NCBI RefSeq assembly: GCF_011764445.1
Contig: NZ_BLPG01000001.1
Location: 62,001 to 126,000, forward strand
DNA length: 64,000 nucleotides
From: Phytohabitans rumicis
Lineage (GTDB): Bacteria > Actinomycetota > Actinomycetes > Mycobacteriales > Micromonosporaceae
Direction of reading: 5' to 3'
Below are positions 1 to 8,835 of the stretch, one piece after another (the first letter of the stretch is position 1; each line of letters opens with the position of its first letter). The translations under genes were made by a program, and so were the position numbers. The notes under the pieces are model-generated. The model saw only the letters and a program-made list of their open reading frames with translations, was not told the origin of the DNA and did not search any database.

Positions 1-1
1 G

Positions 2-766
2 GTCACGCTCGCGGTGGTGGCCAGCACGCTGGTCGGCGTGGCGATGTTCGGCGGCACGGTGTTCCTGTCGCAGTACTTCCAGGTGTCGCTCGGCAAGTCC
101 CCGACGGTGGCCGGCCTGATGAGCCTGCCGATGATTTTCGGCGTGCTGGTGTCCTCGACGGTCGCGGGACAGCTTGTCACGCGGTTCGGGCGGTGGAAGG
201 CGTATCTGGTGGTGGGCTCGGTCGTGATGACCGGCGGGTTCCTGTTGCTCAGCACGATCGACGCGAACACCGGCGTCGTGCTGCTGGCGGCGTACATGGT
301 GGTGCTCGGGGTCGGGGTCGGCATGCTCATGCAGAACCTCGTGCTCGCCGCGCAGAACGACGTGCCCGCCGCCGAGTTGGGCGCGGCCACATCGACGATC
401 ACCTTCTTCCGCAGCATGGGCGGCGCGATCGGGGTGAGCGCGCTGGGCGCGGTGCTCACCAACCGGGTGACCTCGCTCTACGTCGACCACTTCGGCGCGG
501 CGGCGACCGGGGGCGGCGGCGCCAAGGTGCCCGACCTGCGGGCGCTGCCCGCGCCGGTCCTCGCCGTGATCCGCGACGTCTACGGCACGGCGACCTCGGA
601 CCTGTTCCTGGTGGCGGCGCCGATCGCATTCCTCGCCGTTCTGTCGGTGGTCTTCATCAGGGAAAAGCCGCTGTCCACCCTCACCGGCGACGAGCGCCGC
701 GCGCGGGAAGCAAGCGGCCCCGAAGCAAACGGCCCCGAAGCAAACGACCCGACAGTGGAGCGATGA
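2..766 (+). CDS. MFS drug exporter, DHA2-like, C-terminal part (5' end outside window)
   Basis: The reading frame is already open at base 2, so the gene begins upstream of the window. The visible part has about six hydrophobic helices separated by short loops, including a glycine-rich GVGVGMLMQN segment and the FFRSMGGAIGVSALG segment typical of the second half of 14-helix H+-coupled multidrug exporters. It should sit in the cytoplasmic membrane. The C-terminus ends in a hydrophilic tail of three near-identical five-residue units (EASGP, EANGP, EANDP) encoded by a 15-bp tandem repeat at about 707-751. The stop is one base before the GTG of the HelR-like gene, so the two are probably co-transcribed and possibly translationally coupled. 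Substrate cannot be read from the sequence. Confidence 0.85.
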   Translation, partial: VTLAVVASTLVGVAMFGGTVFLSQYFQVSLGKSPTVAGLMSLPMIFGVLVSSTVAGQLVTRFGRWKAYLVVGSVVMTGGFLLLSTIDANTGVVLLAAYMVVLGVGVGMLMQNLVLAAQNDVPAAELGAATSTITFFRSMGGAIGVSALGAVLTNRVTSLYVDHFGAAATGGGGAKVPDLRALPAPVLAVIRDVYGTATSDLFLVAAPIAFLAVLSVVFIREKPLSTLTGDERRAREASGPEANGPEANDPTVER

Positions 767-767
767 C

Positions 768-2933
768 GTGAACGATCTGAGCACCAGCGTGTTCGACCTT
801 CCCGACCGCCTCTGCGCCAAGGCCGACCCGACGCTGATCGCCCGCGACGAGCAGCACTTCGCGGCCATCGCGGAGAGCCTTGAGCGGGTGACCGCCGAGC
901 TGTCCGACCGGCTGGACGCCGAGCGCAGGGCGCCCGCCGGCAAGGGCCGGCAGGCGTTGGACCGGGACCAGGAGGTACGCCGGCTGACCGCGCGCCTGCG
1001 TACCCTGCGTCGTTTCAGTGTGGACCTGTGCCTCGGGCGCATGGTCAGCGCGGACGGCTCCGAGCCCGTGTACGTCGGACGGCTCGGCCTCACGGACAGC
1101 ACGGGTCGCCGGCTGTTGCACGACTGGCGCTCCCCCGCGGCCGAGCCGTTCTTCGCCGCGACCCACGCCAACCCGATGGGTCTGGTGAGCCGCCGGCGGT
1201 ACCGCTGGACGCGCGGGCGGATCAGCGACTACTGGGACGAGGTGTTCACCGCGGACGGGTTCGAGGGGCACGCCGCGCTCGACGACCAGTCCGCGTTCAT
1301 CGCCAGCCTGGGCGGCAACCGGTCGGCCCGGATGCGGGACGTGCTCGGCACGATCCAGGCCGACCAGGACGCCATCATCCGGGCGGGATCCCGCGGCGCC
1401 CTCGTCGTCGACGGCGGGCCGGGTACCGGGAAGACCGTCGTCGCGCTGCACCGCACCGCCTACCTGCTCTACTCCGACCCGCGTCTCGGGCACCGCCGGG
1501 GCGGCGTGCTGTTCATCGGTCCGCACCAGCCGTACCTGAACTACGTCGCCGACGTGCTCCCCAGCCTCGGCGAGGAGGACGTGCAGATCTGCACCCTGCG
1601 GGACCTCGTCCCGGAGGGTGCCGCGGCCGCGGTCGAGAGCGACCCGGAGGTGGCCGCGCTGAAGTCGTCCGCGGACCTGGTGAAGGCGATCGAGGCGGCG
1701 GTCAGGTTCTACGAGGAGCCGCCCACCAAGGGGATGCGGGTCGCGACCGAGGAGTCCGACGTCTGGCTGAGCGCCGCCGACTGGGCCGACGCGTTCGACG
1801 CGGCGGGACCCGGCACCCCGCACAACGAGGCGCGCGAGCTGATCTGGCAGGAGCTGCTCACGATCCTGATGGACAAGCACAGCGGCGACGAACCGGATGA
1901 CCTGCTGCGCGCGTCGCTGCTGCGGAACAAGGAGCTCCGCACGACCTTCAACCGCGCGTGGCCGCTGCTGGAGGCGGCAGACCTCGTCGCGGACCTGTGG
2001 TCGGTCCCCGCCTACCTGCGCAAGTGCGCTCCCTGGCTCGGCACCGACGACGTCCGGAAGCTGCAGCGCGCGGACGCCCGGGCCTGGACGGTGTCCGACC
2101 TGCCGCTGCTGGACGCGGCCCGGCAGCGGCTCGGCGACCCGGAGGAGTCACGGCGTGAGCACCGGCACGACGCCGCTCTCGCCGCCCAACGCGCCTACAT
2201 GGACAGGGTCGTCGACGACCTGCTCGCGGCCCACACCTATGACGACGGCGAAGGCTTGCTGATCATGCTGCACGGAAAGGACATGCGGGACTCCCTGGTC
2301 GACGAGACGGTGTCGCCGGCCGCCGCGCCGGACCGGCTCGCCGGCCCGTTCGCGCACATCGTCGTGGACGAGGCCCAGGAGCTGACCGACGCCGAGTGGC
2401 AGATGTTGCTGCTGCGCTGCCCGTCCCGGAGCTTCACGATCGTCGGGGACCGGGCCCAGGCCAGGCACGGGTTCACGCAGTCGTGGCAGGCACGGCTGCA
2501 ACGGATCGGGCTCGACCGGATCAACCTGGCCTCGTTGAGCATCAACTACCGGACGCCGTCGGAGGTCATGGCGGAAGCCGAGCCGGTCATCCGGGCCGTG
2601 CTCCCGGACGCCAACGTGCCGACCTCCATCCGTGACAGCGGCATCCCCGTCGTACACGGATCCGCCGCCGAGCTGGATTCGATCCTCGACACCTGGCTCG
2701 CGGCGCACGCCGACGGGATCGCCTGCGTCATCGGCGATCCCACCTTCCAGCCGACGTCCCGCGTCCGGTCGCTGACCCCGGAGCTGTCGAAGGGGCTCGA
2801 GTTCGACCTGGTGGTCCTGGTCGATCCGGAGGCGTTCGGCGAGGGCATCGAAGGAGCGGTCGACCGCTACGTCGCGATGACCCGGGCGACCCAGCGGTTG
2901 GTCATCCTCACGAGCCTTCCGCGGCGCGGATGA
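768..2933 (+). CDS. helR: HelD/HelR-like RNA polymerase-associated UvrD-family ATPase
   Basis: A 721-residue superfamily I helicase-like protein. An N-terminal helical arm rich in Arg/Glu (about residues 20-90) precedes a segment with GRLGLTDSTGRRLLHDWRSP, characteristic of HelD-type factors. Walker A GGPGTGKT lies near residue 217, the DEAQE Walker B near 533, GDRAQ just after it, and a C-terminal SKGLEFDLVVL motif is present. HelD proteins pry nucleic acid and stalled complexes off RNA polymerase. The actinobacterial HelR branch also displaces rifamycins. Length and domain order fit HelR, but the assignment to that branch rather than general HelD is inference. The GTG start at 768 follows GGAG at 757-760 and is one base from the exporter stop, suggesting an antibiotic-response operon. 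Its 3' end overlaps the convergent TetR gene by 26 bp. Confidence 0.8.
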   Translation: MNDLSTSVFDLPDRLCAKADPTLIARDEQHFAAIAESLERVTAELSDRLDAERRAPAGKGRQALDRDQEVRRLTARLRTLRRFSVDLCLGRMVSADGSEPVYVGRLGLTDSTGRRLLHDWRSPAAEPFFAATHANPMGLVSRRRYRWTRGRISDYWDEVFTADGFEGHAALDDQSAFIASLGGNRSARMRDVLGTIQADQDAIIRAGSRGALVVDGGPGTGKTVVALHRTAYLLYSDPRLGHRRGGVLFIGPHQPYLNYVADVLPSLGEEDVQICTLRDLVPEGAAAAVESDPEVAALKSSADLVKAIEAAVRFYEEPPTKGMRVATEESDVWLSAADWADAFDAAGPGTPHNEARELIWQELLTILMDKHSGDEPDDLLRASLLRNKELRTTFNRAWPLLEAADLVADLWSVPAYLRKCAPWLGTDDVRKLQRADARAWTVSDLPLLDAARQRLGDPEESRREHRHDAALAAQRAYMDRVVDDLLAAHTYDDGEGLLIMLHGKDMRDSLVDETVSPAAAPDRLAGPFAHIVVDEAQELTDAEWQMLLLRCPSRSFTIVGDRAQARHGFTQSWQARLQRIGLDRINLASLSINYRTPSEVMAEAEPVIRAVLPDANVPTSIRDSGIPVVHGSAAELDSILDTWLAAHADGIACVIGDPTFQPTSRVRSLTPELSKGLEFDLVVLVDPEAFGEGIEGAVDRYVAMTRATQRLVILTSLPRRG

Positions 2934-3489
2934 GGTCGCCGACGCGGCGCAGGGCCCCGCGGACGCGCTGGGTCCAGCCGTCGTCGCCGAGCAGGATCAT
3001 CGTCTCGCCGCCGAGGAACGACAGCCCGACCAGGACCGCGACGTCGGCGGCGGTGAACGGGCCGAGCGAGCCGAAGCGCTCCTCGGCCTCGCGGGCGACG
3101 TCCTCCAGGACGTCCATCCAGCCCTGGAGCATCGCGAGCACCTGCCGGGCCACCTCGTCGTCGGACCAGCCGGCGGCGACCATCTCCTGCAGCACGCGGA
3201 CGTAACCGGAGGCCAGGTCGTCGTCGAGCAGGTCGCACGCCTCCTCGTACCGCTTCGACAGCGGGACCTGGGCGGCGTACATCTGCTGCTGCCGGCCGAT
3301 CAGGCGGCGGTTCTCGTGGTCCAGCAGCGCGAGGACCATGCCGCGCTTGCCGCCGAAGTGGTAGTGGATCTGGCTCAGCGGCACGCCGGCCCCCTCGGCC
3401 ACCTTGCGGGTGGAGAGGTTGGCGTAGCCGTCCGCCAGCAGGCACGACCGGGCCGATTCCATGATCTTGATCGCGGTATCGGTAGCCAA
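2908..3489 (-). CDS. TetR-family transcriptional repressor next to mddA
   Basis: A 193-residue regulator with an N-terminal helix-turn-helix (LSTRKVAEGAGVPLSQIHYHF, about residues 22-42) followed by a helical ligand-binding domain. I chose the TTG at 3489 because GGAG lies seven bases upstream and the protein then starts directly before the HTH; the open frame extends further, to 3624, but that would run through the operators. The gene is divergent from the mddA-like gene with two identical palindromes between them, so it probably represses both genes and itself. The inducing ligand is unknown. The 3' end overlaps the HelR-like gene. Confidence 0.85.
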   Translation of the reverse strand: MATDTAIKIMESARSCLLADGYANLSTRKVAEGAGVPLSQIHYHFGGKRGMVLALLDHENRRLIGRQQQMYAAQVPLSKRYEEACDLLDDDLASGYVRVLQEMVAAGWSDDEVARQVLAMLQGWMDVLEDVAREAEERFGSLGPFTAADVAVLVGLSFLGGETMILLGDDGWTQRVRGALRRVGDLIRAAEGS

Positions 3490-3519
3490 TGAGGCGCTCC
3501 TGTCAGGTATCAGACCTTG

Positions 3520-3569
3520 TCGGTCGGTCGACCGAATGATAGCGTACCCCAATTCGGTCGGTCGACCGA
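3520..3569. promoter_or_regulatory. Twin TetR operators between tetR and mddA
   Basis: Two identical 16-bp copies of TCGGTCGGTCGACCGA sit at 3520-3535 and 3554-3569, 34 bp apart from start to start. Each contains the perfect 12-bp palindrome TCGGTCGACCGA. They lie in the short gap between the divergent TetR gene and the methyltransferase, the classic location for TetR binding sites. The spacing of about three helical turns would place two dimers on the same DNA face. Confidence 0.8.
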
Positions 3570-3607
3570 GCGAAAGCGGCAAAAGCGAAATTAAGGGGGC
3601 AACGGCC

Positions 3608-4380
3608 ATGGGCCGACGGATCATGATCTTCGGGTACGGGGTGTTCGCCTACCTGGCGTTCCTCGCCGTCATCGGCTACACCATCGGCTTCCTGGCGGGC
3701 TCCGGGGTGCCGAAGGACGTCGACGACGGCGCCTCCGGCCCGGCCTGGGTGGCGGTGCTGGTCGACGTGGCGCTGCTCGGCCTGTTCGCCGTGCAGCACA
3801 GCGTGATGGCCCGGCCGTGGTTCAAGCGGTGGTGGACCCGGATCGTGCCACCCGCGCTGGAGCGCAGCACCTACGTGCTGGCCGCCAGCCTCGTGGTGGC
3901 CCTGGTGCTGTGGCAGTGGCGGCCGCTGCCGGACATGGTGTGGTCGGTGGACGCGACCTGGACGCGGGCGACGCTCTGGACGATCGGCCTCGGCGGCTGG
4001 GGCGTGCTGGTGTTCAGCACGTTCCTGATCGGGCACTTCGACCTCTTCGGGCTGCGCCAGGTCCTGGCCCGCTTCCGGCGCACCCCCTACACCGAGCCGG
4101 GCTTCCACGAGCCGGTGCTCTACCGCCTCGTCCGCCATCCGATCATGGTCGGGTTCCTGATCGCGTTCTGGGCGACGCCGCAGATGAGCGTCGGGCGGCT
4201 GCTCTTCGTCGGCACGGCCACCGGCTACATCCTGGTCGCCGTCCGGTTCGAGGAGCACGACCTGCGCCGCGAGATCGGTGAGCCGTACGAGCGGTACGCC
4301 GAGCGGGTGCCCCGGTTCATCCCCGGCCGAGCGCGCTGGCCGGACGCGGCCCCGCGGTCCACGACAGCCGCGCACACTAA
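3608..4380 (+). CDS. mddA: Methanethiol S-methyltransferase-like membrane protein (frame broken near the 3' end)
   Basis: A polytopic membrane protein of about 257 residues related to the NnrU/isoprenylcysteine methyltransferase fold. The start GYGVFAYLAFLAVIGYTIGF, the segment FAVQHSVMARP, the RHPIMVGFLIAFWATP motif and the FEEHDL...YAERVPRFIP end are typical of MddA enzymes, which methylate methanethiol to dimethylsulfide with S-adenosylmethionine. The ATG at 3608 has AAGGGGG upstream. As written the frame runs about 220 bp into the next gene. Adding one C to the CCCC at 4350-4353 brings the TAA at 4378 into frame, just before the next gene's ribosome binding site, so I take 4380 as the end. 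Function is inferred from family resemblance. Confidence 0.72.
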
Positions 4381-4397
4381 GGGCGGAGGGGATTGCG

Positions 4398-6541
4398 ATG
4401 CGGGCGCGAGAAGCGGACACCGAGGGCTTCGTCGAGCACGACGGCGTAAAGATCCACTACGAGGTGTACGGGGACGGGGAGCCGACCCTGCTGCTGATGC
4501 CCACCTGGACGATCGTCCACAAGCGACTGTGGAAGGGGCAGATCCCGTTCCTCGCCCGCCATCACCGGGTGGTGACGTACGACGGACCGGGCAACGGTCG
4601 GTCCGACCGGCCGCTTGAGCCGTCCGCCTACGGGCAGGAGGCGCAGGTGGCGTACGCGCTCAAGGTGCTCGACGCCGTGGGCGGCGGCCCGGTGGTCCAG
4701 GTGGCGCTGTCCAAGGCCGCGAACTGGGCGCTGGATCTGGCCGCCCACCACGCCGAGCGCGTACGCGGCACCGTCCTCATCGGACCGACGGTGGCCGTCG
4801 CCGACACCGACGCGGTACGGCTCGCTCACTCGGCGCTGGACGGACCGCGGCCGGACGTCGAGCCGTCGCGGGTGCCGCTCGTCGAGAAGGACCCGCCGGA
4901 GCAGTGGGCGAAGTACAACCGTGCCTACTGGCGCGAGGACTACGACGACTTCGTCTGGTTCTTCCTCGGCCAGTGCTTCTCCGAACGGCACTCGACCAAG
5001 CAGATCGAGGACGGCGTGCGCTGGGGCCGGGAGACCACCGGAGCGGTGCTCGTCGCCGACAGCCACGGCTCCCGGCCGGACGCGGACACGCTCGCCGCCT
5101 GGTGCGCGCGCGTCACGCAGCCGGTCCTGCTGATCCACGGCGACAAGGACCGGATCAGCCCGGTACGCCGCAGCGAACTGCTCGCCGACCTGACCGGCGG
5201 GGAGCTGGTCACGCTGGAGGGCGCGGGCACATCCCGCTCGCCCGCGATCCGGTACGCGTCAACCTCCTGATCCACGACTTCGCCCAGCGGCTCGGGCCGG
5301 CGAGCGCCGCGCGGCGTACCTGGGCGCGCTGGAGCCACCGGCCCAAGCGGGTGCTCTACATCTCCTCGCCGATCGGCCTCGGCCACGCCCGCCGGGACGT
5401 CGCCATCGCCGCGGCGCTGCGGGAGCGGCACCCCGACGTCCAGATCGACTGGCTCGCCCAGCATCCGGTGACGCGGGTGCTGGAGGCGGCCGGCGAGCAC
5501 GTGCACCCGGCCAGCCGCTGGCTCGCCAACGAGTCCGCGCACATCGAGGGCGAGGCCGGCGAGCACGACCCGCACTGCTTCGAGGCGCTGCGGCGGATGG
5601 ACGAGGTGCTGCTGGCCAACTTCATGGTCTTCCACGACGTCGTCCGGGACACGCCGTACGACCTGGTCGTCGGCGACGAGAGCTGGGACGTCGACCACTT
5701 CCTGCACGAGAACCCGGAGCTCAAGCGCTTCGCGTACGCCTGGCTCACCGACTTCGTCGGCAACCTGCCGATGCCCGACGGCGGCCCGCGCGAGGCGCTG
5801 GTCACCGCCGACTACAACGCCGAGATGATCGACCACATCGCCCGGTACCCGCGGATCCGGGACCGCGCCGTCTTCGTCGGCAACCCGGACGACGTGGTCG
5901 ACGCCCACTTCGGCCCCGGGCTGCCGCGGATCCGCGACTGGACCCGCGAGCACTACGCCTTCGCGGGGTACGTCACCGGCTTCGACCCCGCCGCCGTCGC
6001 CGACCGCGAGGCGCTGCGGGCCGACCTCGGCTACCGCCCCGACGAGCGGGTCTGCGTGGTGACCGTCGGCGGCTCGGGGGTCGGCGGCCACCTGCTGCGC
6101 CGGGTGGTCGACGGGTACGGCGCGGCGGCCGCCCGCGTACCCGGGCTCCGGATGGTCGTCGTCACCGGGCCCCGCATCGACCCGCGGTCCGTGCCCGCCG
6201 CGGACGGCCTCGACGTCCGTGCCTTCGTCCCGGACCTCTACCGGCACCTGGCCGCGAGCGACCTCGCGATCGTCCAAGGTGGACTGACGACGTGCATGGA
6301 GCTGACCGCGGCGCGGCGCCCGTTCATCTACATCCCACTGCGCCACCACTTCGAGCAGAACTTCCACGTCGCGCACCGGCTCGACCAGTACGGCGCCGGG
6401 TACCGCCTCGACTACGACGACCTGACGCCGGACACCCTCGGCGCGGCCATCGCGGCGCAGATCGGGCGCGACACGGCGTACCGCCCGGTGGAGACGGACG
6501 GCGCCGCGCGCGCCGCGGACCTGCTCGCCGACCTGCTCTGA
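4398..6541 (+). CDS. Alpha/beta-hydrolase fused to a GT-B glycosyltransferase-like domain (one frameshift)
   Basis: Residues 1-280 form an alpha/beta-hydrolase: the nucleophile region VVQVALSKAANWALDLA has a degenerate GxSxG with serine kept, the acid is in LLIHGDKDRISP, and the histidine is in GAGHIPLARDP. Residues from about 300 form a second domain that starts RVLYISSPIGLGHARRD and ends with IVQGGLTTCMELTAARRP...PLRHHFEQN, the nucleotide-sugar binding signature of UDP-glycosyltransferase/MurG-like enzymes. As written the hydrolase stops at 5270; one missing G in GGG 5225-5227 splits exactly the GAGHIPL motif, and restoring it gives a single 714-residue protein. The ATG at 4398 follows GGAGGGG. 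Substrates are unknown. Whether this fusion exists in relatives needs a database search. Confidence 0.7.
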
Positions 6542-6574
6542 CCCGCGTGGCCGGCGGGGTGCGATGATCGTGGA

Positions 6575-7339
6575 ATGTCTGTGCTTGACGCGTTCGCTCT
6601 GACCGGACGGGTAGCGGTGGTGACCGGCGGAAACCGGGGGCTCGGGCGGGCGTTCGTCGACGCGCTCGCGCAGGCCGGAGCCAGTGTCGCGATCGTCGCC
6701 CGGGACACCGCCAAGACGGCCGAGGTGCTCGCCGAGCTGCCGGACGGGACGGCGGTGCGCGGCTTCGCGGCCGACGTCCGCCAGCGCGCCGAGGTGGACC
6801 GGGCGGTCGAGGAGATCGTGTCCGAGATGGGCGGCGTGGACATCCTGGTCAACAACGCCGGCACCTGCGTCCACGCCCCCGCGCTCGACGTCACCGAGGC
6901 CGACTGGCACGCGGTCGTCGACACCAACGTCACCGGCGTGTGGAACTGCTGCCAGGCGTTCGGCCGCCACATGGCGAGCAACGGCGGCGGCACCATCGTC
7001 AACGTCGGCTCGATCTCCGGCCTGATCGTCAACCGTCCACAGTGGCAGCCCGCCTACAACGCCTCCAAGGCGGCCGTGCACCAGCTCACCAAGTCGCTCG
7101 CCGCCGAGTGGGCACCGCTGGGGATCCGGGTCAACGCCCTCGCCCCCGGCTACATCAAGACCGAGATGGCGCCGGTGGACCGCCCGGAGTTCCGGCAGCA
7201 CTGGATCGAGGACGTGCCCATGAAGCGGTACGCCACCCCGGAGGAGATCGCGCCGAGCCTGATCTACCTGGCCAGCGACGCCTCCGCGTTCATGACCGGA
7301 TCGGTGCTGGTCATCGACGGCGGCTACACCGCCTTCTGA
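6575..7339 (+). CDS. SDR-family oxidoreductase
   Basis: A 254-residue classical short-chain dehydrogenase. The cofactor loop TGGNRGLG is at residues 17-24, NNAG follows, and the catalytic Tyr161/Lys165 pair is in YNASK. The C-terminal part (VNALAPGYIKTEM, then DGGYTAF at the end) is close to polyol/keto-sugar and 3-oxoacyl reductases such as gluconate 5-dehydrogenase or sorbose reductase-like enzymes, so a sugar-type or beta-keto substrate is plausible. It begins 33 bp after the fusion gene on the same strand and may share its transcript. The exact substrate is not predictable. Confidence 0.85.
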   Translation: MSVLDAFALTGRVAVVTGGNRGLGRAFVDALAQAGASVAIVARDTAKTAEVLAELPDGTAVRGFAADVRQRAEVDRAVEEIVSEMGGVDILVNNAGTCVHAPALDVTEADWHAVVDTNVTGVWNCCQAFGRHMASNGGGTIVNVGSISGLIVNRPQWQPAYNASKAAVHQLTKSLAAEWAPLGIRVNALAPGYIKTEMAPVDRPEFRQHWIEDVPMKRYATPEEIAPSLIYLASDASAFMTGSVLVIDGGYTAF

Positions 7340-7347
7340 GACGGCGC

Positions 7348-7656
7348 CTAGCCGGTCTGCCGTTCGAGCGCGCGCCGGGCGAGCTGCCATTCGGACTCGA
7401 ACTCCGGCACGAGCCGGATGAGCATCGTCGTGCCGCCGTCGCCGACCCGCACCTCGCTGGCGCCGCCGCGTTCGAGGGCGCGCCCGGTGATGAGGGAGTC
7501 GTCCGCGCACTCCACGGTGAGGTCGTCCCGGCGCTGGTCGACCTCGAGGGTGACCGCCAGGGCGTCCGGCTCGGCGAGCCTGTCGACGAGGGCGCGGAGC
7601 CGGCTGGACAGCGTCCGGTACGCTCCGCCGATGCTATTCGTGGATGGGCAGGCCAA
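7348..7656 (-). CDS. Small protein of unknown function
   Basis: An acidic protein of roughly 95-102 residues ending LARRALERQTG, with the segments RALVDRLAEPDALAVTLEVD and ECADDSLITGRALE. I recognise no family. The start is uncertain: the only in-frame conventional start upstream is TTG at 7656, inside the divergent gene at 7631, and no clear ribosome binding site is seen. Base composition at third positions supports coding on this strand for 7348-7630. It is head-to-head with the next small gene. Confidence 0.5.
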   Translation of the reverse strand: MACPSTNSIGGAYRTLSSRLRALVDRLAEPDALAVTLEVDQRRDDLTVECADDSLITGRALERGGASEVRVGDGGTTMLIRLVPEFESEWQLARRALERQTG

Positions 7657-7924
7657 CGAGCGACTGGTGCTCGATGGCGAGTGGTTCGAGAAGCTGCGCG
7701 GCGGGCAATCCAAGACCCGCCTACCGGCGTCGTCCTTCCTCGACGCGGCCTGGAAAGACATTGATCGACGGGTACGACTGTTCGGCAGCGAGCGGGAACA
7801 ACTGGTCCAGGTGACGCTGCGGTTCGCGGATGGGCCGTTCGTCGGGTTCGTTACCGCGGCCGCGAAGCGATCGCAGGTAGAGGCCATCGTCGCCGGGTTG
7901 GAGGCCGCCCGAACCGGCGCTTGA
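7631..7924 (+). CDS. Small PH-like/DUF4429-like protein
   Basis: A 97-residue protein starting MLFVDGQANERLVLDGEWFEKL with a later RFADGPFVGFVTAAAKRSQVEAIVAGL. The pattern of short beta strands, a central tryptophan (AAWKDIDRR) and one C-terminal helix resembles the small PH-like DUF4429 fold, but this is a weak visual match. No signal peptide or membrane segment. Its start region overlaps the possible start of the divergent small gene. Function unknown. Confidence 0.55.
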   Translation: MLFVDGQANERLVLDGEWFEKLRGGQSKTRLPASSFLDAAWKDIDRRVRLFGSEREQLVQVTLRFADGPFVGFVTAAAKRSQVEAIVAGLEAARTGA

Positions 7925-7935
7925 GCGTTCCAGCC

Positions 7936-8766
7936 TCACCCGGGCCGCAGCCGGCGGGCGAGCGCCGCGACCGCGGGTGGCAGGGCCGGCGTCGTTCCCG
8001 CGGCGGCCCGCAACGCCCGCGGCGACAGGCCGTACGCGGCCCGGAAGCGGCGGGAGAAGTGCAGCGGGTCGGCGAACCCGACGGAGCGGCCGACCTCGGT
8101 GACGCTGAGGTTGCTGCGCACCAGCAGCGCCTCGGCGCGGGCCAGCCGGACCAGTTCCAGGGCGGCGACCGGGCCGTGCCCGTACGCCTGCCGGAACAGC
8201 CGCGACAGGTGCGCCCGCGACACCCGCGCCGCCGTGGCCAGTTCGCCGACCGGTACGGCCCGGACCCGGGTCGCCCACTGCCGGCGTACGTGGTCGAGCG
8301 CCGCCGCGAGCGGTGGCGGCTCGGCCGGATCGCGCACTGGCGGCAGCGGACCGGACACGAACGTGCGGACCACGGTGGTCAGCATCTGCTCGATCCAGTC
8401 GTCGGTGGCGCCGGAAGCGCCCAGCCAGACCAGGTACGACAGCCAGGCGTCCAGCGGTCCGGTGATCGGCCGGTGCAGCGGCCACCCGTCGAAGCGGCCC
8501 GCGGGCAGGCCGAAGTGCGCGTACCCGTGGCTGCTCGGGCGGTCCGGATCCCACCGGAACTCGTCCCGCATGCCCGGCCGCAGCAACAGCAGCGTGCCGG
8601 GGCGCAGGGTGAGCTCATCCGCCATGTCGAGGCGGCGCCACCGCGCGCTGCCGGCGAGCATCCACACCAGCTCGAAGTCGCGCAACGTACGCGGGCCAAA
8701 CGACGCGCCCGCCGGATAGTTCCCCACGGCCGGACGGCCGAACGTCAACCGCGCCCGATGCGACAT
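7936..8766 (-). CDS. AraC-family transcriptional regulator
   Basis: A protein of about 276 residues with an N-terminal cupin-type sensing domain (DFELVWMLAGSARW, then LRPGTLLLLRPGMRDEF) and a C-terminal double helix-turn-helix from about residue 170 (VGELATAARVSRAHLSRLFR and VTEVGRSVGFADPLHFSRRF). This is the layout of AraC proteins sensing small organic ligands. It is divergent from the phytanoyl-CoA dioxygenase-like gene with about 70 bp between them, a pairing that usually means direct control of the dioxygenase. ATG at 8766 is chosen; a GTG lies one codon upstream. Confidence 0.9.
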   Translation of the reverse strand: MSHRARLTFGRPAVGNYPAGASFGPRTLRDFELVWMLAGSARWRRLDMADELTLRPGTLLLLRPGMRDEFRWDPDRPSSHGYAHFGLPAGRFDGWPLHRPITGPLDAWLSYLVWLGASGATDDWIEQMLTTVVRTFVSGPLPPVRDPAEPPPLAAALDHVRRQWATRVRAVPVGELATAARVSRAHLSRLFRQAYGHGPVAALELVRLARAEALLVRSNLSVTEVGRSVGFADPLHFSRRFRAAYGLSPRALRAAAGTTPALPPAVAALARRLRPG

Positions 8767-8835
8767 CACAATCAGCCATGTTCACGCGCCGCCCGTCCAT
8801 GGTCAACACCCACCCGTCGCGGCAGGCTGAACCGC

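Noticed and set aside
4940-7510. An 856-codon open frame on the minus strand
   Set aside because: It opposes the hydrolase-glycosyltransferase and SDR genes and has low-complexity composition without a recognisable domain.
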